A stretch of 64,000 bases of DNA from Nothopassalora personata (lineage: Eukaryota > Ascomycota > Dothideomycetes > Mycosphaerellales > Mycosphaerellaceae). This document shows, piece after piece, positions 32,950 through 45,431 of this stretch. Each line of letters begins with the position of its first letter. Position 1 is the first letter of the stretch. Made by a program: the position numbers and the translations under genes. The stretch is taken from the NCBI GenBank assembly GCA_033816765.1, contig CM066287.1, forward strand, positions 744,001 through 808,000, in the 5' to 3' direction. The notes beneath the pieces are model-generated. The model worked only from the letters and a program-made list of their open reading frames with translations, was not told the origin of the DNA and made no database searches.

Positions 32950-34312
32950 GCATCCGATCACACCCTCGCTGATCCGATCACCAGCGTGAAAGACATCAGT
33001 CCTCCTCAAGCCAGCAGCCTCGATCGCCTCACGACGCCGAGCCTCCGTACTCTACTCGCCGCTACCTAGGTGCATCATGACCAGATCTTGGGAGCACATG
33101 AAAGGATATGGGTTCCTCTCGGGCACGATCCAGTCATCGATGATGAGCTTGCTGAGCTTACTATATCCGGGCTGCATAGCCTCCTTGATGTTGGTCAAGA
33201 TCTCGATCAAGGCCTCCTGGGACCAGTCGTGACCGACCGTGCGCATGTAGTACGCCTGGCGCCACGGATCTGGCCTGGATCTGGCTTGAAGGAATCGTGC
33301 CCACAAAGCTCAATGCCAGGAGGAGGTGTCTTCGGCAGGGCTGAGGGGAGATCCAGGAGTAAAAAATTGCCAGGAGCCTCTGGGAATCGCGCACGAGCAA
33401 TGATGAGCTGAGACCAGGTGAAGCCTCCAATATCGACCATGAACACGGACCTAGCGTCTTTCTCAGTACCACGGACGAGACGCTCTTTGCAAGTAAAAGG
33501 TCAACCACTGTGGATGGTTGCTGTTGAACTTGGTCATGAAGATGTCATTGACCTGGAGGAGTTCCTTGGCCCTATTCGTAAAGATCTCTCATCGTCTTGG
33601 ACAGCTTGTACCAATCTGAAGCCCAGAACTCTGTGAGGCAGCGAGTGGTGGGTTCTGGCCATTCTCCGACGGAAGCCTTGCTTATGTTGTTGGCGGTGTA
33701 CAGCGGCTCGACGGACGTCCACTGTTGGCTCACAGCTCCGAGAGCATTGAGGCATCGAAGGAGACTTCGTGTCCAGTGGAGCTCGCTGTTGCACTGAGTC
33801 GCGATCTCGGACGCTGTGAGTGGCCTTTGTGCTTCCACCAATGTTGGAAAGAGGCCCATGTCTACGGCAATGTCGAATTGTCACATTCTCCCATGGCTGA
33901 CCACTTTTGTCGACTTGCTGACTTACTCCTGGCCACAGTATCCTTTGAAGACTGTGCCGCAGCGTCTCAAGGTCCAGCATCAACTGACGACCCTCGGCAA
34001 GCAGATCCTCTCGAAGATCATCTTGTGCTTGAGCGAGTACTGGCAGATACGCCCCAACCTATTGGGCTGCTCCATAGCGCCGTTTCCGAGAGCTTTCCGA
34101 GGGTCTAGCATTTCGTGCAGAGCTTTGTCGCTGTGATGATCGCCGTTTCTCGCTCCGTTGATCGCGTGGCCGTTCATCTTATCGTGACCGTTTATGGTAA
34201 GGTCGGCTAAGTCGTACCTGAGTAATTGGCCCGCGAGGCCAACACGACGTGCTGTCAGAGTATTCAAAATAGTCATGGCGAGCAGATCGCGTGCACCAAC
34301 AAGGCTGACCAT
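32950..34312 (-). pseudogene. O-methyltransferase (SAM-dependent, fungal class II type), multiply broken
   Basis: Pieces in family order but in different frames: a dimerisation-type N-terminal domain (DIAVDMGLFPTLVEAQRPLT, ASEIATQCNSELHWTRSLL), the SAM-binding motif I region (VFMVDIGGFTWSQLII), PPGIELCGHDSF, and the catalytic region YYMRTVGHDWSQEALIEIL followed by KLIIDDWIVPE. Lesions seen: a frameshift near 34020, an in-frame TGA just before DIAVDMGLF, a stop and frameshift near 33570-33480, a frameshift near 33280, and a TAG after HLGSGE beyond which STEARRREAIEAAGL continues the family C-terminus. The glycine-rich motif is also degenerate. Such enzymes usually methylate polyketide or phenolic products; no live cluster remains here. 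Confidence 0.8.
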
Positions 34313-35687
34313 TCCAATGCATCAATCTCCTGTCAACAGGAGGGACTCACTCCTTTCTGCACCTCAAACCTGCTCAAATAGAAGTGGCAAATTATGTCGA
34401 TATGAACGACCTTGGATTTCCTGGTATGCTCTGCTTGGTCGAGGATTTTTACAACTCGAGCACATCCTACAGCTAGGTGCAACTGCGCAGTCTCAGACTT
34501 CATTGTTCGCATATTCTCACCGAAGACGAAAGGATCGCTATCCCGAGATCTTCGGCGACGTTCGCCGTTTCTGATGAAAGTGACCTGCTTCGGGCTCACC
34601 CAGTCATTACTGCCGTGTTGTCTGACCAGCACGCAAGGGTACACTGGTCTGGAGCTCACTTACCCATGCTACCACCTTGTTGCATCGATAGCACCACGTT
34701 TATGCTGCCCTATCGAAGTGGGGCACTGTCTCCTGACTTATCATCGGCACAAGAACAGGAGAGAGCACAATGTTGCGAGGTGAGAATTTCACACAACAAG
34801 TCTTCATACTTCAAGTCGCAAAGCTCCGCTGCCACCGACCTTCTGCATGGCAGCAACCTTGAAGCTGCAATGTCACGGCACTTTGTAACATCCTCCAAGG
34901 GCCTGACAAGTCTATCGACAGTTCACCGCGGCCTGCAGCTCAACAGCACCGCCGGCAGATCGATCTGCTTTCCCTTTGAGAACATTATTAGGCCGCACGA
35001 GACCACTTGGGCTGACTTATCGGTTTCGTGGGTCCTGAGCAAGCCCATCTGCGAGACTCGCGACGGCTCGACTTTCCTCCGAGCAGACAGACAGAATGCT
35101 AGTTCTATCTGTCCTGGGCATCTTACAGCACTGCAGCGCGACCTGCGGAAGCAGAGCAGGAACCTTTCTTCCGCCCCATGTCTCAGCAGCTCGAGACATG
35201 TAGAGCCTATTGGCATCCATTACGACCAATTACTGCCCTGGTCCCGATCAGAATATTCTCGCGCAGTCTCGCCCGCCCTCACCTGTCCGGCCCTGGTCCT
35301 GGATACCGTCCCCTGTTACTCCCTCTTCATCCCGCCATAGCAATCCAACATCTAGGCAGAGGAATCGACCGCTGAGCCGATAGCTGCCTTGCAAATACCC
35401 TGATCAGGCCCAAAGTCGAGCACCTTGCACTGTTGGATTCTTATGACTAGGAAGAAGCCGGTGTAACATCATTTGGTGAGTGCTCCCAAGATAGCATTCT
35501 TTACTCCTTGGAGTCTTGATCATGACGCGAAGACATGGTGCGAAGTAAACTCGATGTCTGACTCGAAAGACTCTCATCGACCTCAGACATGTGTCATTGA
35601 TTACGAGGACGCCACTATCAAGCTGTATCATCGCTCCAGCAACCACTGCAACCATCATAACGGGTTCGGAAGGGCTACTCTCAAGAA
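34313..35687. other. Region without a supported gene
   Basis: A 287-codon plus frame (34477..35340) lacks an early ATG and resembles nothing known. Minus frames are short. It may be decayed coding sequence, but I see no motif that names it. Confidence 0.4.
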
Positions 35688-37141
35688 ATGAAAGCGGTTG
35701 GCCACGCATCCGGAGCGGCTGTACAAGGCTCAATCTTGACCTTCTCAATACTATTCTACATCGCCTGCGGCCTTAGACTGTACACTCGCATCTACATTGT
35801 GCGCCAGCCGTGGTGGGATGATGCTCTCATCGCCATATCATTCGTCTTCGTAAGTACCACTTATACCCTACAGGTTCAGTGCTAACATGCACAGAATCTC
35901 ATCATGGCCATATCAATGTGCATTCAAGGTACTGAGTGACAACGCGGCCCGAAAAGTACACCAGTTGCTTATAACGTCACAGTCCCCTACGGCCTTGGCC
36001 AGCACGTCGAAGAGGTCCCTCCCGACCGACTGAGGACTATGCTATTCTGGTTCTGGCTCTCAATCTGGAACTACTTTGGCGCTCAAGGCTTCGCCAAGCT
36101 GTCGATTCTATTTCAATATTTGAGGATCTTTGGAAACGTGAAAAAGTTTAGAATTGCATGTTACTGTGTCATTGCGGCCGTGGTCTTCTACCTTCTATGG
36201 GGTGCATTTTCGACGGCTTTTATTTGCTTCCCAGCGAGTGGATTCTGGGACTTGGAAGCTGTCGCCGCGGGGAGAGCCCACTGCCAGAAGCAGTGGACGG
36301 TCAAAGTGCCGATCTGGTTCTTTAATGCCTCTCTGAATATGGCTACAGATATCGCCACCACTGTGCTGCCGCTTCCTGTGATCAAGACATTGAACTTGCC
36401 GAAGAAGCAGAGGATATCGCTTATGCTCGTTTTTGGCATTGGAGGTAACCCGTCAGCAGTGTCTTCTACCCTAGTGGAGTGCTGAATCGATTCACAGGAT
36501 TTGTCATAATAATCTCCATCATTCGCCTGTCTGGTCTTTATGCCATCGCAGTATCCCACGACCCAACATACGACAATCCTCTCGCAGCTATCTGGTCCGC
36601 CACAGAGGCCAACCTTACGGGTCTTGCCTCATGTCTCCCAGTTCTCAAGGGCATGATCGCCAAGTACTTCCCGAACCTTTTCAAGACCTCACACGCCGTA
36701 ATCAATCAGCCATATGGTAGCGGACAGAACACCTCCAAGCTCAGTGAAAGAGGCCACACGCGCAAGTCAGCAACGATATGGGGCAAGAGAGAGACCGAGA
36801 TCAACATCGAGGAGGAGACGATCTCGAGTCTTCGGATTCCCCTGGCATACGGAGTGGTGCCGGCTGGGGCTGGGAGGAGGAGAAGAGGACTGGTGCCGTG
36901 GAGATGGCGACGATTGTGGAAGTCGGAAAGGCATGGCCCAGAAGGTACAAGGAGGCAAGTGAAGAGCATCTCGTCGAGGTACTGCCTGTGGAGCGGGCGT
37001 GACTGTCGAGTGCGGTGTGGCCGAAACACTCTTTTTCCTGCACTGCACCTTTTGAACGGCCGGGGATGTGCACGATGTATGCACGGAGCTACGAGGAGAA
37101 GGAATAGGACTTTGGCTAAACAGCTGTACTGTCTGCAGTAG
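35688..37141 (+). CDS. Pth11-like rhodopsin-fold integral membrane protein
   Basis: Exons 35688..35849, 35895..35928, 35983..36444 and 36498..37141 give about 433 aa. Introns are 45, 54 and 53 bp. Seven hydrophobic segments can be followed, and several family blocks are clear: YTRIYIVRQPWWDDALIAIS (the R...WWDD block), PYGLGQHVEEV, AKLSILFQYLRIF, FNASLNMATDIATTVLPLPV and YDNPLAAIWSATEANLTGLA. This fungal family (rhodopsin domain, DUF3328-unrelated; many are Pth11-like) includes candidate surface receptors. No CFEM domain precedes it. After about 36850 the frame becomes Arg/Trp-rich and unnatural, while the +1 frame reads normally to a stop at 37002, so the C-terminus is doubtful. Confidence 0.75.
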
Positions 37142-37961
37142 ACGCTAGGGCCATAGATCGCAGCAGTCGTTCTATCGGCTGCACCGAGTCTGGAGTCAAG
37201 GGCACATTTACCGGCAACATGGACTAATTATGACATTTTCAGAAAAGCCTAGCACTAATTGGAATCAAGGTGCGAAATATCTTGTAAGCAAACAAAATGC
37301 GCAACTCAAGCTACTGGCTTCAGCCAGCAGAGATGGGACCTTTCCCATTCCTCATTTCTGATCCATCCTAGAGCAGAGGATGGACAACCCTCCACAGAGA
37401 AGTAACACAGCGCAAACGGCCGCCGCGAATGGGCAAAACGTCAATGCCAAGCATATCGTTCATCGAGAAGCTGACATGTATAGACACAATGGCCTTACGC
37501 CGGGTCCATGGTTCTAGAGCCGCGATTCTGCATTCACTGAGGCGCTATTGCACAGAGACAGAACGGTTTACAGCCTGGACCACAAGGGGTGAATGCAGTT
37601 GTCATATCCAGCGGCGATGATGCATATGCCAGCCTCAACGAAGACAACGAGCTAAATTGTCTCGACTCAGTTGTTGAAGAGCAGGAATGAATTCCAAAGG
37701 CCGACCGATGTGGTGATCACATAATGTGTCCGTTGAGAATTTGTCCCCCCCCCCTCGCCCCGCCCCGCCAACCTCCCAACGGGAACTGTTCTGCCATGGA
37801 TTCTATTTTTCCTGTCCTACGAAGCTCAGTGCTTTCGAAAATGTGGAAGAGGAAAGCAGACATGTAACCCATTGCTAAGCATGAATCCCATATGGGTGCT
37901 TTCGTGCATCGCCCATTACTCCAGCCTACCGATAGCCTTCCAAGCGGCCAGCAATGCTCTC
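37142..37961. other. Intergenic region with a poly-C tract
   Basis: No gene seen. A run of ten C (37745..37754) within a CCCCG-rich stretch is present, close to the 3' end of the PRP17 gene. Confidence 0.45.
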
Positions 37962-39537
37962 TCAATCCCAATACTTGATGGTCCCGTTGAGGTCACCTGT
38001 TACCACCTTACTCGATTCCCTCGGATGCCACGCGACACTAACCACCGCACCATCACTAGCTTTAATTTTATGCCACATCTTTTGGCTCTTCCAGTCCCAA
38101 AAGCAGACAAAACCTCCACTATCTCCGGAGCACACGATACCTCCATCGGGAGAGACATCCAGATCGATGGCATAGCCGGCGTTGTTGTGTCCCATAAACT
38201 GTTTCTTTTTGTTGAGTCTAATCTTCTCGCCGGTGTTGTAGACGGTGATTGAGTTGTTGCTGGTTTGCATCAGGACGTTGTTCTTGCTGGGGTGCGCGGC
38301 GGCTTTGACCATTGGGAACATGCCGGGTTCTGCGATGAACTTGATCGGGACGGGAATGTTGTATTCCCACGCGCGAAGTGACTTGTCGTCCGAGGTCGTG
38401 ATGAAGCGGCGGTTCTCGTCGATGAAGGTGATGGTATTGACCGGGCCAAGATGGTGGTCGTACTCCTGGACCGGATTTTTCTTCTCGCCATCGGCGGGCA
38501 GTCGCGTGTCCATTTGGACGATCTTTTTGTCGTGCATCCCGGCAAGAAACTCGTGGCCCGAAGGATCATCGGGTTGCCAGCGCACGACGTGGGGCGTATT
38601 GCCTGTGCTGTAGCGACCAAGGCATGCGCCGGTTTCGGTATCCCAGACTTTCATCTGGCGGTCGTAGGAGGCGGTGATGAATTTTGTGCCGTCAGGCGTG
38701 AAGTCATTGTCGACGACCGATTTGGTGTGGCCGTTGTAGGAGCGAAGCAACTCGCGTTCGTGGTAGACGTCCCACAGCTTGACCTTGCCATCCGCAGCGG
38801 CACTCAGCAGTAGGTGGCCTGACGATGGGAAGAAGTTCAGAGAAGTGAGCGCCTTCTCGTGCGCGTTCTTGCCTGCGTTGGGCTTGAAGGTGTGGATGAG
38901 CTTCTTCGGGTGGTAGCACTTCAGACCCAGATTCTCGAAATCCGAGGTGAGGTCGACGTCCAGGTCCTTGGGTATGTGCATATATGTCCGGCCCTGGTAG
39001 TCGCGCTCCTGGGATCCTTCGAATGTCGACGTCTCTTTCTCTGCCGACACTTGGCCATAGGCTGTTCCTGCGAGGGAGCCGCGTGTGGGATTGGCTGCAA
39101 TGGCATCTTCTTCATACTCGCTCTCGGCGTCGTCTGACACTTCTACCTCTTCTCCACTGTCGCTGTCTACGCGACGCTCCTCGTACTTGGCCCACGGTCC
39201 CTTGTATGCGCCGGCGCCGAAGACGACACTGCTGTCGCCCTTGGTCTCACGCTTTCGCTTTTTGCCGGCTGCGGAGGATTGCTGAACTGCTCGATGAAGA
39301 TTGCGAAAGCTCTGCAGACAAGTTAGCCCTCTGTGGAAATGCGCGTCGCGAGGCGCCTATCTACCAGTATCGCAGCGTCGGACGTCGAATACGTACCTGC
39401 TCGGATATGGCAATCTCCTCAGCATATCCCGTCGGCACCTTACCCTTGGTAGAGGTCTTGAATTGCTTATCCGACACCAGATCACCTGCGCGTGTTGGTG
39501 GCGCATTCGCACCATTTCTCGCTGGGACGAGCGACAT
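37962..39537 (-). CDS. PRP17: Pre-mRNA-processing factor 17, spliceosomal WD40 protein
   Basis: Exons 39537..39397 and 39311..37962 (85-bp intron) give 496 aa. Prp17/CDC40 acts in the second step of splicing. The N-terminus [14 protein letters not shown] and the block [16 protein letters not shown] precede a seven-blade WD40 propeller. Repeats visible include [49 protein letters not shown] and a C-terminal LNGTIKYWD. The signature [11 protein letters not shown] is specific to the family. The first exon and the intron were placed from the conserved N-terminus and the GTACGT donor. It is divergent from MEF1 across 258 bp. Confidence 0.93.
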
Positions 39538-39795
39538 GGCCTGGTGTGTCGTCAGAATGCGAGTTTTGTACTGTACCTCGATCAGTACGATATCGTGACT
39601 TACCTTGGAGGAGTTAAGAAGAGTGACGCTGCACACCTGAAGAAAGTCACTGGCGCGAGTCGTGCGGGCAGGCTGACTCAGCGTAAACGATTCGTGCTCT
39701 CAAAAAAAGTGTCCGGCGACCGAATGTGGTGTGGTGCACGAGGGATTATCAACGTCCTGTTCGGTTCATTCACTCGTTACTATTTAGCGTTGAAG
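39538..39795. promoter_or_regulatory. Divergent promoter of PRP17 and MEF1
   Basis: The 258-bp spacer between two start codons must contain both promoters. No individual factor site is claimed. Confidence 0.55.
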
Positions 39796-42204
39796 ATGAG
39801 CGTCACAGCTCTCGCGCGATCGCAGTTGCGAAATGTCGCGGTTCGCAATGCGTGCGTCAATGCCACCCGTAGGACATTCGCCTCCTCCGTGCTCCCTACC
39901 ATTAGAGCGCAGAACCACGACAGAATAGCGTTGCCTGCAGGGAGTCGCCTCCAGCAATGGCAGAGTCGGCGGTGGGCATCTGCCGCCGCAGCGATCCAGG
40001 AGACAGCAGCCCACGATCCCACAACTCTCTCCCAAGACGCCATCATCGAGAACCTCGACCCTGTGGAAGCCGCACGATTGAACAAAGTCCGCAACATTGG
40101 CATTGCAGCACATATCGACTCCGGCAAGACGACGGCCACCGAACGAGTCCTCTTCTACACCGGCCGCATCAAGGACATCCACGAAGTGCGCGGACGAGAT
40201 GCAGTGGGCGCAAAGATGGACAGCATGGACCTTGAAAGAGAGAAGGGAATCACCATCCAGTCTGCTGCGACTTTCTGTGACTGGATCAAGAAGACGCCGG
40301 ATCCGGTTACAGGGGAATTGAAAGAGGAAAAGTACCACATCAACTTGATTGATACACCCGGTCACATTGACTTCACCATCGAGGTCGAAAGAGCACTGCG
40401 AGTGCTGGATGGAGCGTGTATGATTCTGTGTGCCGTCAGTGGCGTGCAGAGTCAGACTGTGACTGTCGATCGTCAGATGAAGAGATACAATGTCCCGAGG
40501 ATATCGTTCGTCAACAAGATGGATCGCGCTGGTGCGAATCCCTGGAAAGCAGTGGATGGTATCAACCAGAAGCTGAAGATCGCGGCTGCTGCTGTGCAGG
40601 TGCCCATCGGTATGGAGGATGGCTTCAAGGGTGTTGTGGATCTGGTCAGGATGAAGGCTGTCTACTCGGAGGGATACAAGGGCGAGACAGTGAGAGAAGA
40701 TGAGGTCCCAGCGGATGTGGAAGCATTTGCGAAAGAGAAGAGGCAGCTGCTTATTGAGACTCTAGCGGATGTGGACGAGGATATGGCAGACATTGTCTTG
40801 GACGAGCGGGAACCATCCATCGATGAGATCAAGGGCGCCATTCGACGAGCAACCATCGGACTGAAGTTCACGCCAGTGCTAATGGGCTCAGCATTGGCAG
40901 ACAAGGCTGTGCAGCCTATGCTCGATGCCGTGGTTGACTACTTACCCAACCCATCCGAGGTCGAGAACCTGGCGCTTGACAGCAAGCGCGATGAAGCACA
41001 GGTCAAGCTTGTCTCCTACAACTCGCTGCCGTTCGTCGGTCTTGCCTTTAAGCTGGAAGAATCCAACTTCGGTCAGCTCACTTACATTCGAGTCTACCAA
41101 GGATCTCTCCGCAAGGGTCAAAACGTCTACAATGCTCGCACTGGCCAGAAAGTCAAGGTCCCTCGCATCGTACGTATGCACTCGAACGAGATGGAGGAAG
41201 TCACAGAGATTGGTGCCGGAGAAATTTGTGCTGTGTTCGGCGTCGACTGCGCTTCCGGAGACACATTCGCACATGGCGGACTTGGCTACACAATGACTTC
41301 CATGTTCGTGCCTGACCCCGTCATTTCCCTCTCCATCAGGCCAAAGAACACCAAAGATAGCGCAAACTTCAGCAAGGCCATTTCTCGCTTCCAGCGCGAA
41401 GACCCAACCTTCCGTGTTCACGTCGACATCGAATCCGGCGAGTCCATCATCTCCGGTATGGGCGAGCTTCACCTAGACATCTACGTCGAGCGCATGAAGC
41501 GCGAGTACAAGGTCGAAGTCGTCACTGGTCAACCCCAGGTCGCCTACCGCGAAACAATCCAAAACCGCGTCCCCTTCGACCACCTCCTCAAGAAACAAAC
41601 CGGTGGCTCCGGTGACTACGCCCGTGTCGTCGGATACCTCGAGCCTACTGGTCAACTCGGCGAGAACGTCTTCGAACAACGCATCGTCGGCGGCACAATC
41701 AGCGAAAAGTACCTCTTCGCCTGCGACAAAGGTTTCCAAGAAGCATGCCGCGTTGGTCCTCTCCTCGGCCACCGCGTCCTGGGTACATCAATGGTCATTG
41801 AAGATGGCGCCACCCACATGACCGATTCCTCCGAACTCGCCTTCAAGAACGCTACACAACAAGCTTTCCGCAACGCCTTCCAAAAAGCCGCGCCCCAAGT
41901 CCTCGAACCGCTGATGAAAACTGTCATCACCGCCCCGAATGAGTTCCAGGGTAATATCGTCGGTTTATTAAACAAACGCAACGCCACGATCAACGATACC
42001 GAAATCGGTCCCGACGAGTTCACTCTCACCGCCGACTGCTCGTTGAACAGTATGTTCGGCTTTTCCTCGCAGCTCCGTGCGGCGAGTCAGGGTAAGGGAG
42101 AATTCAGTATGGAGTTTAGCCATTATTCTCCTGCGCCGCCACAGTTGCAGAAGGAGCTGGTGGCGAAGTATGAGAAGGAACGAGCGGAGAAGAATAAGAA
42201 GTAG
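39796..42204 (+). CDS. MEF1: Mitochondrial elongation factor G1
   Basis: A single exon encodes 802 aa. EF-G1 translocates tRNA and mRNA on the mitoribosome. A mitochondrial presequence ([20 protein letters not shown]) is followed by the GTPase domain: G1 [11 protein letters not shown]2-region [12 protein letters not shown]3 DTPGHIDF and G4 VNKMDRAGA. Domain II, III ([20 protein letters not shown]), IV ([16 protein letters not shown]) and V ([20 protein letters not shown]) follow in order. I chose ATG 39796 as the presequence start; the frame is open much further upstream because it runs through the PRP17 5' part on the other strand. Length matches fungal Mef1. Confidence 0.96.
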   Translation: MSVTALARSQLRNVAVRNACVNATRRTFASSVLPTIRAQNHDRIALPAGSRLQQWQSRRWASAAAAIQETAAHDPTTLSQDAIIENLDPVEAARLNKVRNIGIAAHIDSGKTTATERVLFYTGRIKDIHEVRGRDAVGAKMDSMDLEREKGITIQSAATFCDWIKKTPDPVTGELKEEKYHINLIDTPGHIDFTIEVERALRVLDGACMILCAVSGVQSQTVTVDRQMKRYNVPRISFVNKMDRAGANPWKAVDGINQKLKIAAAAVQVPIGMEDGFKGVVDLVRMKAVYSEGYKGETVREDEVPADVEAFAKEKRQLLIETLADVDEDMADIVLDEREPSIDEIKGAIRRATIGLKFTPVLMGSALADKAVQPMLDAVVDYLPNPSEVENLALDSKRDEAQVKLVSYNSLPFVGLAFKLEESNFGQLTYIRVYQGSLRKGQNVYNARTGQKVKVPRIVRMHSNEMEEVTEIGAGEICAVFGVDCASGDTFAHGGLGYTMTSMFVPDPVISLSIRPKNTKDSANFSKAISRFQREDPTFRVHVDIESGESIISGMGELHLDIYVERMKREYKVEVVTGQPQVAYRETIQNRVPFDHLLKKQTGGSGDYARVVGYLEPTGQLGENVFEQRIVGGTISEKYLFACDKGFQEACRVGPLLGHRVLGTSMVIEDGATHMTDSSELAFKNATQQAFRNAFQKAAPQVLEPLMKTVITAPNEFQGNIVGLLNKRNATINDTEIGPDEFTLTADCSLNSMFGFSSQLRAASQGKGEFSMEFSHYSPAPPQLQKELVAKYEKERAEKNKK

Positions 42205-43230
42205 ACAGTTTTGTTCTCGAAGCTTGTGAAGTGGGTGAAGAGAGTGGGTTGGCTCATATGGTGGGGAGTGAGGAGGCTTGGAATTGGAGGAAGCATAAAC
42301 CCGGGGGAGTGAGAAGGCTGGTTGTTGCGGTGTAGGAGTACCGGAGTGACATGATCAACGCGATCAGAGGGATATCTGGAGTGATCACGCACCAGGAAAG
42401 TGTGGCGGTGCCGGTGGTTGAGGTCACGAGGAGGGCGATGGAGATGGGTTGTACGATACTGCTCCGAGCAGTCGAGCTGAACGTCATCACCTTATTTGAC
42501 GTGCATCTGTACAGCATTGCATCGGGCGGCGCAGCATACCCGGTTGAGGGCTCAAGGGTTTGAGACAGGCTATCAGAGCCGCGTTGTGGTACTATCTCCG
42601 CTTCGGATTGTGTTAGATGATGTACAGGTACAGTGGTAGATACCAAAACATATAAAGGGAGCGAGCGGTGTACAGATATCTTTCATGTGCGATTGGGAAT
42701 CTTCGCAGATGCGAGATTCAAGGCAAAAAGAACAACAACAACAACAACAACAATAACGAATCGATGCTGGCGCAATGGGACTCGACGACGACACAGATTT
42801 CAGCACCCTGTGGGATCGATGAGCCTTGTGGAGTCCACTCAAAAGCGATGGATGGGTTTACACGTGACTCTAGCCTCTGTCTGTGGTAAGGCGTGAGGAA
42901 GGAAGAAGAGTGTCCTCGATTTTGTTGCGCAGAGCATCCTGTTCTTGGGTCTGTACTGTCGGGCTGACGATTGCACTGCCAACCAGTGCAGAGTAGATGT
43001 TGACACGGACACGAGTAGTCGAAACGCGGCGAACGCTGTTACCTGCGAGGCACTGTCTGAATCGGACCTGAGGACATACTAATGCCCATTCCTGCTACTA
43101 TTAGCTAGACTTGAGTGTTCGTTCGTCCATCATTATCACAGTAGCAATCCCTTTCGAGTCTCTGTTAGAGCAATACCATGGCGCGCGCAAGCTTTTCGCA
43201 GGAAGCCCAGACGATGTTTGTCCAGCTCCG
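42205..43230. other. Convergent intergenic region with a CAA microsatellite
   Basis: It separates the 3' ends of MEF1 and the PARP gene. Small frames are not recognisable. A (CAA)n repeat is present at 42731..42753. Confidence 0.5.
42731..42753. repeat. (CAA)n microsatellite
   Basis: About seven consecutive AAC/ACA units are read directly. Confidence 0.9.
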
Positions 43231-45412
43231 CTACATCTTCACCCTCAACAGGTACCGCAAACGGACTTGAGCGACATCGTAGCAGATGTACTCGTTGTAC
43301 TGCAGGTAGGCGCCGGGGACATTCGTGTTGGTGGGCAGAACGCGCGTGTCGGGCTGATCATGTTAGCCCCATTACGATCAGTCCGCAACGCACGACTTAC
43401 CATCTGTGCGCCAGCTAGCGACGGATGGACACAAGCTGCGTCTTTCCAGCGAGGTGGTCCTGTCACACCCCTGCCAAAGGTCGAGAGCAGTCCCATCTCG
43501 CGAGCGCTTGCATCTGCCGAGTACGAGGCGCTCGTGAGCTCTTGGGCGGGGGTTCCGAGCTCGGCCTCACAGAGCAGGAGCAGGGCGTTCCTGCCACTGA
43601 GGTCCGAACAGCAGTAGTTGGCACTCTTGGAACTCATGTCTGGAAGGAAGTCAGTGAAAGGTCGACTGTCAAAAAGAATGGATTATGCTCACCAGCAAGG
43701 TATACTCCCTTGCCAAACATGTAGCCGGAGACTCAATATCATTGTCAACATGGGTCGATCAAAAGCTTGATGAGGTGGAGACTCACCTGGAGCCTCTGGA
43801 GGAGCGATACGGAGTCCTTGACTGAGAATGCCACCATAGTTGGTAGCCCGAGATCCATGCCACAGCAGCTTGCGATCACTGTTGGCCTTTGCGTAGTCTT
43901 GGAACCGCTGTGTCTCTCCTTCACGTTCAATGCGGAAGATTTCCATGACTTCGTATGTGTGTCCATGGGTACTTCCACGAGTGTTGACCAGGTAGTCCGC
44001 AATGTTGGTGAACTCTGCAGTCTGCCTGTCCAATGGGGTCATTTCGCGCATACCAAGACCCTGGAAGCGAAGGTCGGCAGCATGCACACTTCCACTGTTC
44101 TTCTCAGACTTCAAGATACTGTCCGTGTCTTTCATGTCCGTCAAGGTCTCCAGCAAGGTCACTTCCTTGCGCAGTCTCTCGGTGCCGTTGATGACTGGCG
44201 GGCGGTTGAAGCGGAAATCATGCGGAATGTACGAGTAGTATCGGTTCGACAAGCTCTCCACAGCATCATCATAAGACATGCCATGCTCCGTTGGCGCGGA
44301 GGCGGGATTGTCGAATAGCGCAGACAAGTCCTTGAGAGCTTGGTAGCCACGAAGAATAGTCGATCGACTAAGCTTGCCTAGAGGCATCTTTTGAGCATCG
44401 TAGCTCATGTCAGCCATCGTCTCCTCGATGTACTTCGTGTTGAAGACGAGCTCCATTAAGGATTTGACCGGTGGTGGCAGGGTGCACTTCGCCGGTGACG
44501 CGCTACGTGACCGACTGCCGCTGCCATTCTGACCAGTCTGATCTGGAGTATCCTCGAGGTCCGCATCTGACTCTGGCTCGTAGTTGCGCTCGAGGAAGAC
44601 GTACTTGCCAGACTTCGCAGTTGCGTTGCGGTCGGCCCAAGCCAGGCCAGACTTGTCCTTGAACTTCTTCTCGAACTGGGCGATCGCATCGTCCATGCTG
44701 CCGTCGCCCAGTAGTGCACTCTGTCCGGTTGCGCCAACTCGACCCCAGCGAGTCCAGGTACGGAAACTTCCTTGGTCGTTCGTAAGCAGCTGGAATTGAA
44801 GTCAGTGGCGATAACAGATGGATGACACCTCGAAATGGTACCTGGATCTTGTAGAACTTATTGTTGTTGCCGCTGGCATTCGTCTGGTTGAGTGCGGCGT
44901 CCTTTCGAGTCGCGGTTAGTATTGAAAGAGAGCATGACTGGCATCGCACATACGTAGATTATACCACTGCTTTCGTCAATGTAGACACGGCCATGCATGG
45001 TGCAGGCTTCGTCAACGGGGATGATGAGTCTCTCGGCCTTGGCGTACTGGGCGTGGCCTGCTGTTTCCTTTCCATTGGCGCTGTCGCCGAAGGTCACTGG
45101 CACACCTGAGTCCACCGCTGGAGCCTCTTCAACGATAGACTTGGTCTTGCGCTTCGCAGATGCCTTGCTTGAGACAGCAATTCCAGCATCTTCGTCATCG
45201 AGGTTGGAAGGCACGTCCAGGTCGTCGGTGGTGCTCTTCAACTTGGCAGCTCTGCCCTTTCTCTTCTGGACTGGCTTCAGTGCTGGCTCGACATCGCTGC
45301 TCACGAGATTAATAACGTCCTCAGCCGCCTTCTTCCTGCCTCGAGTCTTGCGTGGCGGGTCTGGATCGGCGATGGGTGAAGCTGGTCGCTTCCTTTCACG
45401 CAGCGCTGGCAT
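43231..45412 (-). CDS. Poly(ADP-ribose) polymerase with WGR and catalytic domains
   Basis: Six exons (minus strand): 45412..44954, 44901..44842, 44789..43787, 43731..43693, 43639..43401 and 43353..43231. Introns are 47-55 bp and all junctions stay in phase, giving 640 aa. PARPs build poly(ADP-ribose) at DNA breaks. The N-terminal about 120 residues are basic and disordered (RKTRGRKKAAEDVIN). The WGR domain follows (FRTWTRWGRVGATGQSALLG), then the helical regulatory domain and the catalytic domain. The H-Y-E triad is visible: LLWHGSRATNYGGIL, GVYLADMSSKSANYC and YNEYICYD. The tail VRLRYLLRVKM is typical. No BRCT or zinc finger is encoded. A (CAA)6 tract abuts the start codon in the leader. Confidence 0.9.
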
Positions 45413-45431
45413 GTTGTTGTTGTTGTTGTTG
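45413..45431. repeat. (CAA)6 tract in the PARP leader
   Basis: The plus strand reads TTG repeats immediately before the PARP start codon (on the minus strand CAA repeats ending in CATG). It would be transcribed as an unstructured CAA leader. Confidence 0.85.

Noticed and set aside
34477..35340. 287-codon plus frame
   Set aside because: It lacks an ATG in its first part, has no motif and irregular composition; not enough to call a gene.
43111..43617. 168-codon plus frame
   Set aside because: It is antisense to the last exons of the PARP gene, which are firmly supported.
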